Assembly: GCA_900772685.1 (NCBI GenBank)
Contig: CAAGRP010000093.1
Coordinates: forward strand, 1 to 16,417
Reading direction: 5' to 3'
Origin: Lachnospiraceae bacterium
GTDB taxonomy: Bacteria; Bacillota; Clostridia; Lachnospirales; Lachnospiraceae
DNA: 16,417 bases
This document shows positions 1 to 7,614 of this stretch, one piece after another. The translations under genes were made by a program, and so were the position numbers. A model generated the notes under the pieces. The model ran no database searches and had not been told where the DNA came from. It saw only the letters and a list, made by a program, of their open reading frames with translations. Positions within the stretch are counted from its first letter, which is position 1. Each line of letters begins with the position of its first letter.

Positions 1-183
1 GAAAATCAAATATATATACATGCATGGACATATGATCTGCGAAAAGAAAAGCCGCCTGAATACAAGCAGGTGTAAGGGCGTAAAGCAGGTACGGAAGTAA
101 AGAAAGCAGCGGAGCGGTAGTTTGAGTAAAAGAAAAAATATGCATGCCTGACATATAACAGGTGTAGGGTAATAGGAGGAGAG
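1..183 (+). other. Leader region upstream of the cobalamin operon
   Basis: No confident gene is visible. Frame 1 is open from the window edge to a TAA at 73-75 (24 codons, ending YKQV) and frame 2 is open to a TAA at about 106-108. Either could be the tail of an upstream gene cut by the window edge, but neither peptide resembles a family I know. The stretch contains two similar stem-loop motifs (54-78 and 146-169) and, just before cobD, a strong ribosome site (AGGAGG at 174-179). I looked for the conserved 3' box of cobalamin riboswitches (CAGGAGACC-like) and its pseudoknot partner and found neither. If B12 control of this operon exists, its element lies further upstream. Confidence 0.5.
54..169 (+). 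repeat. Two copies of a small stem-loop motif
   Basis: The motif GCCTGA-N7-CAGGTGTA(A)GGG occurs at 54-78 and again at 146-169, 92 bases apart. In each copy CCTG pairs with CAGG around an 8-base loop. The stem can be extended by CG/GU pairs to 6 bp in copy 1 and 7 bp in copy 2, and the outer pair differs in a pairing-compatible way (C53-G72 versus T145-G164). The second copy ends about 14 bases before the cobD start codon, so it could affect translation initiation. The stems are short and there is no proof of function; a local duplication is an equally good explanation. Confidence 0.4.
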
Positions 184-1218
184 ATGCACGGCGGAGATTG
201 CTACAGAAATAGTGTTAAGATCGATTTTTCGATAAATATAAATCCGCTCGGAGTATCCGCAGAAGTGAAAAATGCCTTGATGAAGAGCGTGGATGCAGTG
301 TCGCAGTATCCGGATCCTGATTCGGCGGTTTTGAAAGAGCTGCTTGCCGAAAAGCTCGGGATAGAAGAGAAAAATCTGGTTTTGGGAAACGGTGCGTCTG
401 AACTGATGATGGCCGCTATGCATGCGATAAAGCCGAAGAGGGTATTGCTTGCGGTTCCGTCTTTTACCGGATACGGGCATGTGCTGGAGGCCGTGGCGGC
501 AGAGGCAGTATATCATTATTTGAAAAAAGAGGATGACTTCAGGTTGACGGAGACCTTTTTAGATAAGATACGGAATGATACCAATCTTATAGTGCTGACG
601 AATCCCAATAATCCCACGGGAAGATATATAGACGGGGAGCTTTTGGAGCGCATACTTTATAAGGCCGAAAGGGCAGATGCCGCGGTATTGATAGATGAGT
701 GCTTTATGGAGCTGTCGGATGAACCCTCAAGAAGTCTTATAAAGAGTGCAAAGCTTCCGGGAAGGGTTATGATATTAAGGGCTTTTACCAAGAGCTTTGC
801 GATTCCGGGTGTAAGGCTTGGATATATGGTGTCGGGTGATAAAGCACTGGCAGAAAGCATACAAAAGCAGCTGCCGGAATGGAACATATCGGTTCAGGCA
901 GGATATGCCGGCGAGGCTGCATTAAGAAGTACGGACAGTCTTGAAAAAGCAAGAAGCCTGATAAGAAAAGAGAGGGCGTATCTTAAAAGAAGTCTTGAGG
1001 CTATTGGCTTTGAGGTATGCGGCTCCGAGACCTGTTTTCTTTTGATAAGATGTGACAGGAAAAGTGATCTGTATGCTGAGCTTCTTAAAGAAGGCATTCT
1101 TATAAGAAAATGCGACGACTACAGGGGACTTTATGGATCGTGGTACAGGATAGCCGTAAGGAAGCACGAAGATAATGCGATTTTAATTGATACGATCGGA
1201 AAGATCATAGCGGGATAA
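184..1218 (+). CDS. cobD: Threonine-phosphate decarboxylase (CobD), PLP enzyme
   Basis: Family knowledge: CobD decarboxylates L-threonine O-3-phosphate to (R)-1-amino-2-propanol phosphate, the linker joined to the corrin ring by CbiB. The 344-residue protein has the class I/II aminotransferase fold. It starts with the HGGD motif (residues 2-5) typical of CobD, where HGGN is the common form. It carries GNGASEL (68-74) for the PLP phosphate, NPNNPTG (140-146), and the Schiff-base lysine K203 in a TKSFAIPGVRLGY context. The ATG at 184 follows AGGAGG at 174-179. It is the first gene of the operon in the window, 2 nt from cbiC. The nearest alternative is the paralogous histidinol-phosphate aminotransferase HisC; the HGG start and the B12 gene context favour CobD. 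Confidence 0.9.
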   Translation: MHGGDCYRNSVKIDFSININPLGVSAEVKNALMKSVDAVSQYPDPDSAVLKELLAEKLGIEEKNLVLGNGASELMMAAMHAIKPKRVLLAVPSFTGYGHVLEAVAAEAVYHYLKKEDDFRLTETFLDKIRNDTNLIVLTNPNNPTGRYIDGELLERILYKAERADAAVLIDECFMELSDEPSRSLIKSAKLPGRVMILRAFTKSFAIPGVRLGYMVSGDKALAESIQKQLPEWNISVQAGYAGEAALRSTDSLEKARSLIRKERAYLKRSLEAIGFEVCGSETCFLLIRCDRKSDLYAELLKEGILIRKCDDYRGLYGSWYRIAVRKHEDNAILIDTIGKIIAG

Positions 1219-1220
1219 GC

Positions 1221-1865
1221 ATGAAGGATATAGAATTTATAAAGCCAAAGGATATAGAAAAAAGAAGCTTTGAGATAATAGCGGAGGAGCTCAGGAAAAG
1301 AGGGATAGAGCTGCCGAAGGATCAGGATATGGTCACAAGAAGGGTGATACATACAAGTGCCGACTTTGACTATGCCGAAACCATGAAGTATTCAAGGGAT
1401 GCGGTCAGGATCGCAAAATATATGCTTAAAAACGGAGCGGATATTGTAACGGATACAAACATGGCTCTTTCCGGAATAAATAAGAAGACACTTGCACAGT
1501 TTGGCGGAAGTGCTCATTGCTTTATGGCGGATGAGGACGTGGCAAAGGAGGCCGTTAACAGAGGGATAACAAGAGCGGCTGTCAGCATGGAAAGGGCAGC
1601 TAATATAAAAAAGGATGTTATATTTGCGATAGGAAATGCCCCGACGGCACTGATAAGGCTTTTTGAAATGAAGGAGGCGGGTATATTTACTCCGAAATTT
1701 ATTATCGGCATGCCGGTAGGCTTTGTAAACGTTGAAGCATCTAAGGAGTTATTTTTAAATTCTGATGTACCTTTTATCATAAATAAGGGCAGAAAGGGCG
1801 GCAGCAATGTTGCAGCGGCCATATGTAATGCTCTTTTATATGAACTGCGCAGGGAATGCCTATGA
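1221..1865 (+). CDS. cbiC: Cobalt-precorrin-8 methylmutase (CbiC)
   Basis: CbiC/CobH moves the methyl group from C15 (originally added at C11) to C12, turning cobalt-precorrin-8 into cobyrinic acid. The 214-residue length is normal for the family. The catalytic histidine is visible as H44 in the motif RRVIHTSADFDY. The conserved blocks DTNMALSGI, AIGNAPTAL, GMPVGFVNVEASK and NKGRKGGSNVAAA follow in the expected order. The gene starts 2 nt after cobD, and its last codons overlap the start of cbiD in an ATGA arrangement, implying translational coupling. Nothing is truncated. Confidence 0.95.
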   Translation: MKDIEFIKPKDIEKRSFEIIAEELRKRGIELPKDQDMVTRRVIHTSADFDYAETMKYSRDAVRIAKYMLKNGADIVTDTNMALSGINKKTLAQFGGSAHCFMADEDVAKEAVNRGITRAAVSMERAANIKKDVIFAIGNAPTALIRLFEMKEAGIFTPKFIIGMPVGFVNVEASKELFLNSDVPFIINKGRKGGSNVAAAICNALLYELRRECL

Positions 1866-2992
1866 GATCGGGATTTACAACGGGGAGCTGCGCCGCAGCG
1901 GCTTCGAAGGCTGCGGCATATATGCTGCTGTTTGAAAAGGAAAAAAAGAAAATAAGCATAGAAACACTGAAGGGCATTGACTATGAGGCGGAAATACTGG
2001 ATATCAGGAGAGAAAAGGAATGTGTTTCGTGTGCCGTGAAAAAAAACAGCGGAGATGATCCGGATGTAACAAACGGAATACTGATATATTCGAACGTCTC
2101 CGTTATAAAGGAAGCCGATGAGAAGGATGGGGCTTCGGTATATATAGACGGCGGAGAAGGTGTAGGACGGGTTACGATGCCGGGACTGGACCAGCCTGTA
2201 GGAAATGCCGCGATAAACCATGTCCCGCGGGAGATGATAACAAAGGAGGTTCTCGAGGTCTGCAGACTTGCGGATTTTAAGGGGAGCCTTAAGGTGATCA
2301 TCTCGGCAAAGGGCGGAGAGGAGATCGCAAAGAAGACCTTCAATCCAAGGCTTGGGATAATAGGCGGGATATCGATCATAGGAACAAGCGGGATCGTTGA
2401 GCCTATGAGCACAAAAGCGCTTATTGATACGATAAGAGTAGAGCTTTTACAGAAAAAGGCACAGGGGTACAGATGCGCTGCAATATCTCCCGGAAATTAC
2501 GGCATAGATTTTATGAAAGAAAAATACGGCTATGATCTGGATAAAAGCGTAAAATGCAGTAATTTTATCGGAGACACTATAGATATAGCGGCAGAAGCGG
2601 GATTTGAGGCAATGCTCCTGACCGGCAACATAGGCAAGCTCGTGAAAGCGGCCGGCGGTATAATGAACACACATTCAAGAGAGGCCGACTGCAGGATGGA
2701 GATACTTGCATCAGCGGCAATAAGAGCAGGAGTCGAAAGTAAAGATGTGTTAAGGATCCTTGACTGTATCGTGACCGATGAGGCGCTTGAGATCATAAAT
2801 GATGCGGGAAGGCTTGGGGAGACGATGAAGCTTCTGCTTGATAAGATCATGTTTTATCTTGAAAAAAGAGCAGCCGGAAGGATAGAGATGCAATGTATAG
2901 TATATTCCAACAGATTCGGTGAGCTTGCAAAGAGTGAGGGGGCGGAGAAATGGTTGATTTCGTTGGAGCGGGATCCGGTGCTAAGGATCTGA
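1862..2992 (+). CDS. cbiD: Cobalt-precorrin-5B C1-methyltransferase (CbiD)
   Basis: CbiD is the SAM-dependent C1 methyltransferase specific to the anaerobic B12 pathway. The N-terminus MRSGFTTGSCAAAASKAA is a near-textbook CbiD start, and SPGNYG and LLTGNIGKLVKAAGGIMNTHS are family hallmarks further on. Two in-frame ATGs compete, at 1856 and 1862. I chose 1862 because AGGGA at 1851-1855 stands 6 bases from it but directly abuts 1856, and because 1862 gives the common 4-base ATGA overlap with the cbiC stop. The protein is then 376 residues. The C-terminal 14 codons overlap cbiF by 43 bases in another frame. Confidence 0.93.
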   Translation: MRSGFTTGSCAAAASKAAAYMLLFEKEKKKISIETLKGIDYEAEILDIRREKECVSCAVKKNSGDDPDVTNGILIYSNVSVIKEADEKDGASVYIDGGEGVGRVTMPGLDQPVGNAAINHVPREMITKEVLEVCRLADFKGSLKVIISAKGGEEIAKKTFNPRLGIIGGISIIGTSGIVEPMSTKALIDTIRVELLQKKAQGYRCAAISPGNYGIDFMKEKYGYDLDKSVKCSNFIGDTIDIAAEAGFEAMLLTGNIGKLVKAAGGIMNTHSREADCRMEILASAAIRAGVESKDVLRILDCIVTDEALEIINDAGRLGETMKLLLDKIMFYLEKRAAGRIEMQCIVYSNRFGELAKSEGAEKWLISLERDPVLRI

Positions 2993-3708
2993 TAACTGTA
3001 AGGGGCGCAAGGCTTCTTGAAAAAGCGGATGTGATAATATATGCCGGTTCACTTGTGAATCCGGAGCTTTTGGAATATGCAAAAAAAGATTGTGAGATAT
3101 ACAACAGTGCCGAAATGACCCTTGACGAGGTTATAGAAGTTATGAAAAAGGCAGAGACCGGGAAAAAAAGAACAGTCAGGCTTCATACGGGAGACCCTTC
3201 TGTATACGGAGCTATAAGGGAGCAGATGGATATTCTGGATGAACTAAATATAAGCTACAGCATGTGTCCGGGTGTGAGTGCGGCTTTCGGAGCTGCGGCT
3301 TCATTGAATCTGGAATATACGCTTCCGGAGGTCTCGCAGACACTTATCATAACAAGGATGGAGGGAAGAACGGGAGTTCCTGCTAAGGAGTCGATAGAAA
3401 GCCTTGCTTCGCATAATGCGTCTATGGCTATATATCTGAGCACGGGAATGCTTGGAGAGCTTCAAAGAAGACTGATAGACGGAGGCTTCAAGAGCGAGAC
3501 GCCGGCTGCTATCGTATATAAGGCAACGTGGCCGGATGAAAAGGCATTTGTATGTACGGTCGGAGAGCTTGAAAAGACCGCAGCCGTGCATGGTATAAGA
3601 AAGACCGCAATCATACTTGTGGGAGAGGCGATAGCACATGAAAAATACGACAGATCAAGGCTTTATGCCGAGGATTTTTCTACGGAATTCAGGAAGGCAA
3701 AGATATAA
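2950..3708 (+). CDS. cbiF: Cobalt-precorrin-4 C11-methyltransferase (CbiF)
   Basis: This is a SAM-dependent uroporphyrinogen/precorrin methyltransferase-fold protein of 252 residues. CbiF/CobM methylates C11 of cobalt-precorrin-4. The N-terminal glycine loop reads VGAGSGAKDLITVRGARLL (from residue 5), followed by YAGSLVNPELLEY, a block particular to CbiF/CobM within the superfamily, then HTGDPSVYGA (79-88) and CPGVSAAFGAAA. The glycine loop has Ser where GPG is the usual form, a mild deviation. The ATG at 2950 lies inside the end of cbiD and is preceded by GAGGGGG and GGAG, so translation is probably coupled to cbiD. Full length, no breaks. Confidence 0.94.
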   Translation: MVDFVGAGSGAKDLITVRGARLLEKADVIIYAGSLVNPELLEYAKKDCEIYNSAEMTLDEVIEVMKKAETGKKRTVRLHTGDPSVYGAIREQMDILDELNISYSMCPGVSAAFGAAASLNLEYTLPEVSQTLIITRMEGRTGVPAKESIESLASHNASMAIYLSTGMLGELQRRLIDGGFKSETPAAIVYKATWPDEKAFVCTVGELEKTAAVHGIRKTAIILVGEAIAHEKYDRSRLYAEDFSTEFRKAKI

Positions 3709-3711
3709 TAA

Positions 3712-4752
3712 ATGAGTTTGGCGGTTATCTGTTTTACGAGGTTCGGATATGAAAAAATGATCGAGCTTTCGGAAAAACTAAAGGGGATCGATATCATTAA
3801 AAGCTGTAAGGGAAGCTGCTTCGGCGAGGAAGGCCTCAGGGAGGATGTCTCGTCATGGGCAGGCGATAATCTTAAAAACGGCATAGATATGCTCTTTATA
3901 GGTGCGACAGGCATAGCTGTAAGGTCGGTCGCTCCGTTTATAAAGGACAAGCTCACCGACAGTGCGGTGATAGTTATGGATGACAACGGCAGTTTTGTCA
4001 TACCGCTGCTGTCAGGGCATGTCGGAGGCGCAAATGAGCTTGCAAAATGGATAGCAGGAGTGATGGGAGCGCAGGCTGTCATCACTACATCAACGGATAT
4101 ACATGACCGGTTTGCGGTAGATGTTTTTGCGAAAGAAAACCATCTTTTTATAAAAAACAGGAGCGGCATAGCAAAGGTATCATCAAAGGCTCTGAATAAT
4201 GAAGGCATAACGATAGTCTGCGGTAAGGATGCATATTTAAAGGACTATGAGAGGTACAGCAAAAACAGCGTAAGTTTTGTACGATATACTGATTACGGCG
4301 ATGATACGGCGGATGTATTTATAGGCGCCTGCAAACCGTCAGGATTAAGTGTATCGCTTGAACTCATCCCAAGGGATATAGTGATAGGTGCAGGCTGCAG
4401 AAGAGGAAAGTCATCTGCAGAATTTGAAGCCTTTTTGGACCGGATCCTTTTTGAAAATAACATCATTTTGCAGAGAGTAAGAGCAATAGCAACTATCGAT
4501 ATCAAAAAGGATGAGCCGTGTATTAAGGAATATGCCCGCAAATGTAATATAGAGCTTGTGACATTTAGTGCCGACGAGCTTAACCTTGCAGACGGAGAGT
4601 TTACAGAAAGCGGATATGTAAAAAAAATTACGGGCACGGATAATGTCTGCGAAAGAGCGGCCTTTTGCTGTGCGAACGGCAAAGGCAAGTTCATTGTCAG
4701 AAAGACGGCATTCGACGGCATGACGGCGGCATTATTTAAAATAGAAGATTGA
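3712..4752 (+). CDS. cbiG: Cobalt-precorrin-5A hydrolase (CbiG)
   Basis: CbiG opens the delta-lactone of cobalt-precorrin-5A and releases the C20/C2 fragment as acetaldehyde, a step unique to the anaerobic pathway. At 346 residues it is normal length. The N-terminal half has FIGATGIAVRSVAPFIKDK (from residue 62) and LSGHVGGANELA (100-111), both CbiG signatures. The C-terminal domain begins near residue 221 with IVIGAGCRRGKSS (223-235) and continues with ATIDIKKDEP. The gap to cbiF is 3 nt and to cbiH 19 nt. Together with cbiD its presence fixes the pathway as the early-cobalt route, since the oxygen-dependent route uses CobG and CobF instead. Confidence 0.94.
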   Translation: MSLAVICFTRFGYEKMIELSEKLKGIDIIKSCKGSCFGEEGLREDVSSWAGDNLKNGIDMLFIGATGIAVRSVAPFIKDKLTDSAVIVMDDNGSFVIPLLSGHVGGANELAKWIAGVMGAQAVITTSTDIHDRFAVDVFAKENHLFIKNRSGIAKVSSKALNNEGITIVCGKDAYLKDYERYSKNSVSFVRYTDYGDDTADVFIGACKPSGLSVSLELIPRDIVIGAGCRRGKSSAEFEAFLDRILFENNIILQRVRAIATIDIKKDEPCIKEYARKCNIELVTFSADELNLADGEFTESGYVKKITGTDNVCERAAFCCANGKGKFIVRKTAFDGMTAALFKIED

Positions 4753-4771
4753 TTTTCAAAGGGGATAAACG

Positions 4772-5506
4772 GTGAACAGGATATATGTAGTGGGTATGGG
4801 ACCCGGAAACGAGGAACAGATGACTTACCAGGCGGTAAATGCGCTTGAGGAGTCTGATGTGATAATAGGATATACGGTATATCTGGAGCTTCTTCCAAAG
4901 AGATTTAAGGATAAGCGGCTTCTGTCTACGCCGATGAGAAGAGAGAAGGAAAGGTGCAGGCTTTGCTTTGAGGAGGCAGGTAAGGGCAATACGGTTTCTA
5001 TGATATGCAGCGGCGATGCCGGTGTTTACGGCATGGCTTCTCTGATATATGAGATCGGGAAAGAACATCCGGAAACGGAGATAATCGTTATACCGGGAAT
5101 AACTGCGGCACTTAGCGGAGCAGCTTTGCTTGGAGCACCTGTCAATCATGATTTCTGCCTGATAAGCTTAAGCGATCTTTTGACACCGTGGGAGAAGATC
5201 GAAAAAAGGCTGATCTGTGCAGCAGAGGCCGATTTTGCGATAGTGCTTTACAATCCGTCGAGCAGGCACAGACCCGATCATTTAAAAAGGGCATGCGATA
5301 TCCTCCTTATGCATACCGAGGGCAGCAGGGTGTGCGGTACGGTTGAAAATATCGGACGAAAGGATACCGTGATCGGGACGTGTACGTTAGAGGAGCTTAG
5401 AGATAAAAGCGTAAATATGTTTACGACTGTGTTTATCGGAAATTCCCAGACAAAGCTTATAAACGGCAGAATGGTAACAAAAAGAGGCTACGGAACAGAG
5501 GTATAA
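4772..5506 (+). CDS. cbiH: Cobalt-precorrin-3 C17-methyltransferase (CbiH)
   Basis: CbiH/CobJ methylates C17 and drives ring contraction, making the delta-lactone later opened by CbiG. The 244-residue protein has the precorrin methyltransferase fold: GMGPGNEEQMT (from residue 8), GYTVYLELL (33-41), CSGDAGVYGMAS (79-90), IPGITAALSGAALLGAPVNHDFC and, later, LYNPSSRHRPDHL. The HDFC-ISLSDLLTPW block is specific to CobJ/CbiH. The start codon is GTG at 4772, preceded by AAGGGGAT; no ATG gives a better N-terminus. It sits 19 nt after cbiG and 2 nt before the next gene. Confidence 0.94.
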   Translation: MNRIYVVGMGPGNEEQMTYQAVNALEESDVIIGYTVYLELLPKRFKDKRLLSTPMRREKERCRLCFEEAGKGNTVSMICSGDAGVYGMASLIYEIGKEHPETEIIVIPGITAALSGAALLGAPVNHDFCLISLSDLLTPWEKIEKRLICAAEADFAIVLYNPSSRHRPDHLKRACDILLMHTEGSRVCGTVENIGRKDTVIGTCTLEELRDKSVNMFTTVFIGNSQTKLINGRMVTKRGYGTEV

Positions 5507-5508
5507 GG

Positions 5509-7614
5509 ATGTCAGATATACTGGTTTTTGCAGGCACAACCGAAGGAAGAGAGCTTTCGGACTGGCTCTGTGAAAAAAAGACAGAGCATATATTAAGTGT
5601 TGCTACCGATTACGGAAAAGAAGTGCTTTCGGATAATATGTATCGCAGTGTTCATTGCGGACGTATGGATGACAAAGGAATAGAGAATTTTATAAGGGAA
5701 AACAATATAAAAGTCGTTGTTGATGCGACCCATCCGTTTGCAAAAGAAGCAACAGAAAATATCAAAACGGCGGCCGCAGCTTCAGGTGTCGGATACTTGA
5801 GACTGGAGCGTGGAAGCGGCGAAGAAGCCTCGGAGAAAAGTCCTGTTAACAGCAAAAAGAGATTTTTTAAAGATGCCGGTGAGTGTGCGAAAGCATTAAG
5901 AGGGACATCCGGAAATATACTGCTTACGACAGGAAGCAAGGAACTATCTAAGTTCTGTGTTGATGAAGAGATAAGAAGCAGGCTTTATATAAGGGTACTT
6001 CCGGCATTCGAAAGCCTTGAGATCTGTGAGAAGAACGGTATAGCCCGCGGAAATATTATTGCAATGCAGGGGCCGTTTTCCGAGAAAATGAACGAAGCTC
6101 TGATAAAAGAGTATGATATAAAGCTTATGGTGACAAAGGACAGCGGAAAAACGGGCGGATTTTATGAAAAGGAAGCTGCGGCAGCAAAAACCGGAACAGA
6201 GCTTTTTATCATAGGACGACCGGATGAGACACAGGGCCTTGGTTTTTATGAGGTCTGCTCGAGACTGGAGCCGTATATAAAGAGCGGCATCATAAAAATA
6301 AGCCTTATCGGCTGCGGAATGGGAGATCCGGAGACGATGACTGTCGAAGCGAAAAAGGCACTTATGTCGGCAGAGCTTGTATTCGGAGCAAAGAGGCTGC
6401 TTAATGCGGCATCTGAAAAACAGACTGTTTACCCATACTATTTATCAAAGGATATAATCCCTGTTATAAAGGAACTGAAGAGAAATGCGGCCGTGCTTTT
6501 CTCGGGAGATACCGGATTTTACAGCGGAAGCAGAAAGCTGATGGAGGCACTTGAAGAGGAGATAAAGGACGGAGGTCTAAATGCCGAGGTGAAAATATAT
6601 CCCGGTATATCATCGATATCATATCTTGCCGCACGATTTGGAATGGGCTGGGAGGATGCATTTATCTTCAGCACACACGGAAAAGGCGAAAGCAGCCTGT
6701 GGATAAGGTCTTTTATACAAGCTGTAAATACTCACAAAAAGGTTTTCGCGATATTTTCAGGAATAGATGATCTTAAAACCGCGTCGGAAGCCATAAGAGC
6801 ACAAAAGCCGGCAGATTGCAGGATGCTTATAGGCTACAGGATGTCATACGATGATCAGGAATACTATGATATAGACATAAACGACGGGCTCGGGCTTGAA
6901 AAAGAGGGCCTGTATTCGGCGTTTATATTAAATGCCGAAGCATCTGATGAGAAGCCGCAAACATCTATAAGGGATGATGGATTTATCAGAGGCAAAGTGC
7001 CGATGACGAAGGAAGAGGTAAGGGAGATAAGTATTTCAAAGCTTTGTCTTTCAAAAAATGCCGTAGTTTACGATATCGGCAGCGGAACGGGCTCCGTAGC
7101 CGTAGAGATGGCTCTTCGTGTGCCTGATTCTGAAATATTTGCGATCGAATGCAAGGATGAAGCGGTTGAGCTTATCGATAAGAACAGGGATAGATTTAAA
7201 GCTTATAATATCGTTCTTATAAAAGGAGAGGCACCGGATGCGATAGAGGAGCTTCCTGCCCCGACTCATGTATTCATCGGAGGAAGCAGGGGAAGGCTTA
7301 CCGACATAATCGATGCCGTTTTTCGTAAAAATCCCGAGGCACACATAGTTATAAATGCCGTAAGCCTTGAGACTATAAAGGAATTTGCGGATATAGAAAA
7401 GAAATTTGCGGTATCTGATATGGAGATCGTCTCTATGCAGATCGCAAGGAGCAGAAGACTTGGAGAGCATCATCTGATGCAGAGTGAAAATCCGATATGG
7501 ATATGCTCGTTTAAGGGAAAAAATGAATATACCGAGGATAATGATAGCTGCACCGTCAAGCGGCAGCGGAAAAACGCTGATCTCATGCGGATTGCTGGGG
7601 GCATTAAAAAATAA
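5509..7614 (+). CDS. cbiJ-cbiET: Fused CbiJ-CbiE-CbiT: C6 reductase plus C5/C15 methyltransferase and decarboxylase
   Basis: A 701-residue protein joins three consecutive-acting enzymes. Residues 1 to about 258 are CbiJ/CobK (NAD(P)H-dependent reductase of the precorrin-6 macrocycle): FAGTTEGREL at 7-16, VDATHPFAKEA, TTGSKEL and the VTKDSGKTGGFYEK block. Residues about 262-465 are CbiE (C5 methylation): GCGMGDPETMT at 268-278, FSGDTGFYSG, YPGISSISYLA. Residues about 490-675 are CbiT (C15 methylation and C12 acetate decarboxylation): DIGSGTGSVAVEMA from 522 is the SAM loop, followed by FIGGSRGRL. CbiET fusions (CobL-like) are common; having CbiJ in front as well is less so. The last 30 codons form a charged tail that overlaps cbiA in another frame. 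All motifs look intact. Confidence 0.92.
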   Translation: MSDILVFAGTTEGRELSDWLCEKKTEHILSVATDYGKEVLSDNMYRSVHCGRMDDKGIENFIRENNIKVVVDATHPFAKEATENIKTAAAASGVGYLRLERGSGEEASEKSPVNSKKRFFKDAGECAKALRGTSGNILLTTGSKELSKFCVDEEIRSRLYIRVLPAFESLEICEKNGIARGNIIAMQGPFSEKMNEALIKEYDIKLMVTKDSGKTGGFYEKEAAAAKTGTELFIIGRPDETQGLGFYEVCSRLEPYIKSGIIKISLIGCGMGDPETMTVEAKKALMSAELVFGAKRLLNAASEKQTVYPYYLSKDIIPVIKELKRNAAVLFSGDTGFYSGSRKLMEALEEEIKDGGLNAEVKIYPGISSISYLAARFGMGWEDAFIFSTHGKGESSLWIRSFIQAVNTHKKVFAIFSGIDDLKTASEAIRAQKPADCRMLIGYRMSYDDQEYYDIDINDGLGLEKEGLYSAFILNAEASDEKPQTSIRDDGFIRGKVPMTKEEVREISISKLCLSKNAVVYDIGSGTGSVAVEMALRVPDSEIFAIECKDEAVELIDKNRDRFKAYNIVLIKGEAPDAIEELPAPTHVFIGGSRGRLTDIIDAVFRKNPEAHIVINAVSLETIKEFADIEKKFAVSDMEIVSMQIARSRRLGEHHLMQSENPIWICSFKGKNEYTEDNDSCTVKRQRKNADLMRIAGGIKK

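Noticed and set aside
1..183. Cobalamin riboswitch upstream of cobD
   Set aside because: The conserved CAGGAGACC-like 3' box and the rest of the core are not visible; only short CCTG/CAGG stem-loops are present. An element further upstream cannot be excluded.
1514..2221. A 235-codon open frame on the minus strand
   Set aside because: It is antisense to cbiC and cbiD and resembles no protein family; it is a by-product of codon bias.
7484..7522. Longer CbiA start at 7484
   Set aside because: The extra 13 residues precede the canonical CbiA N-terminus, and the ribosome site is placed for 7523.
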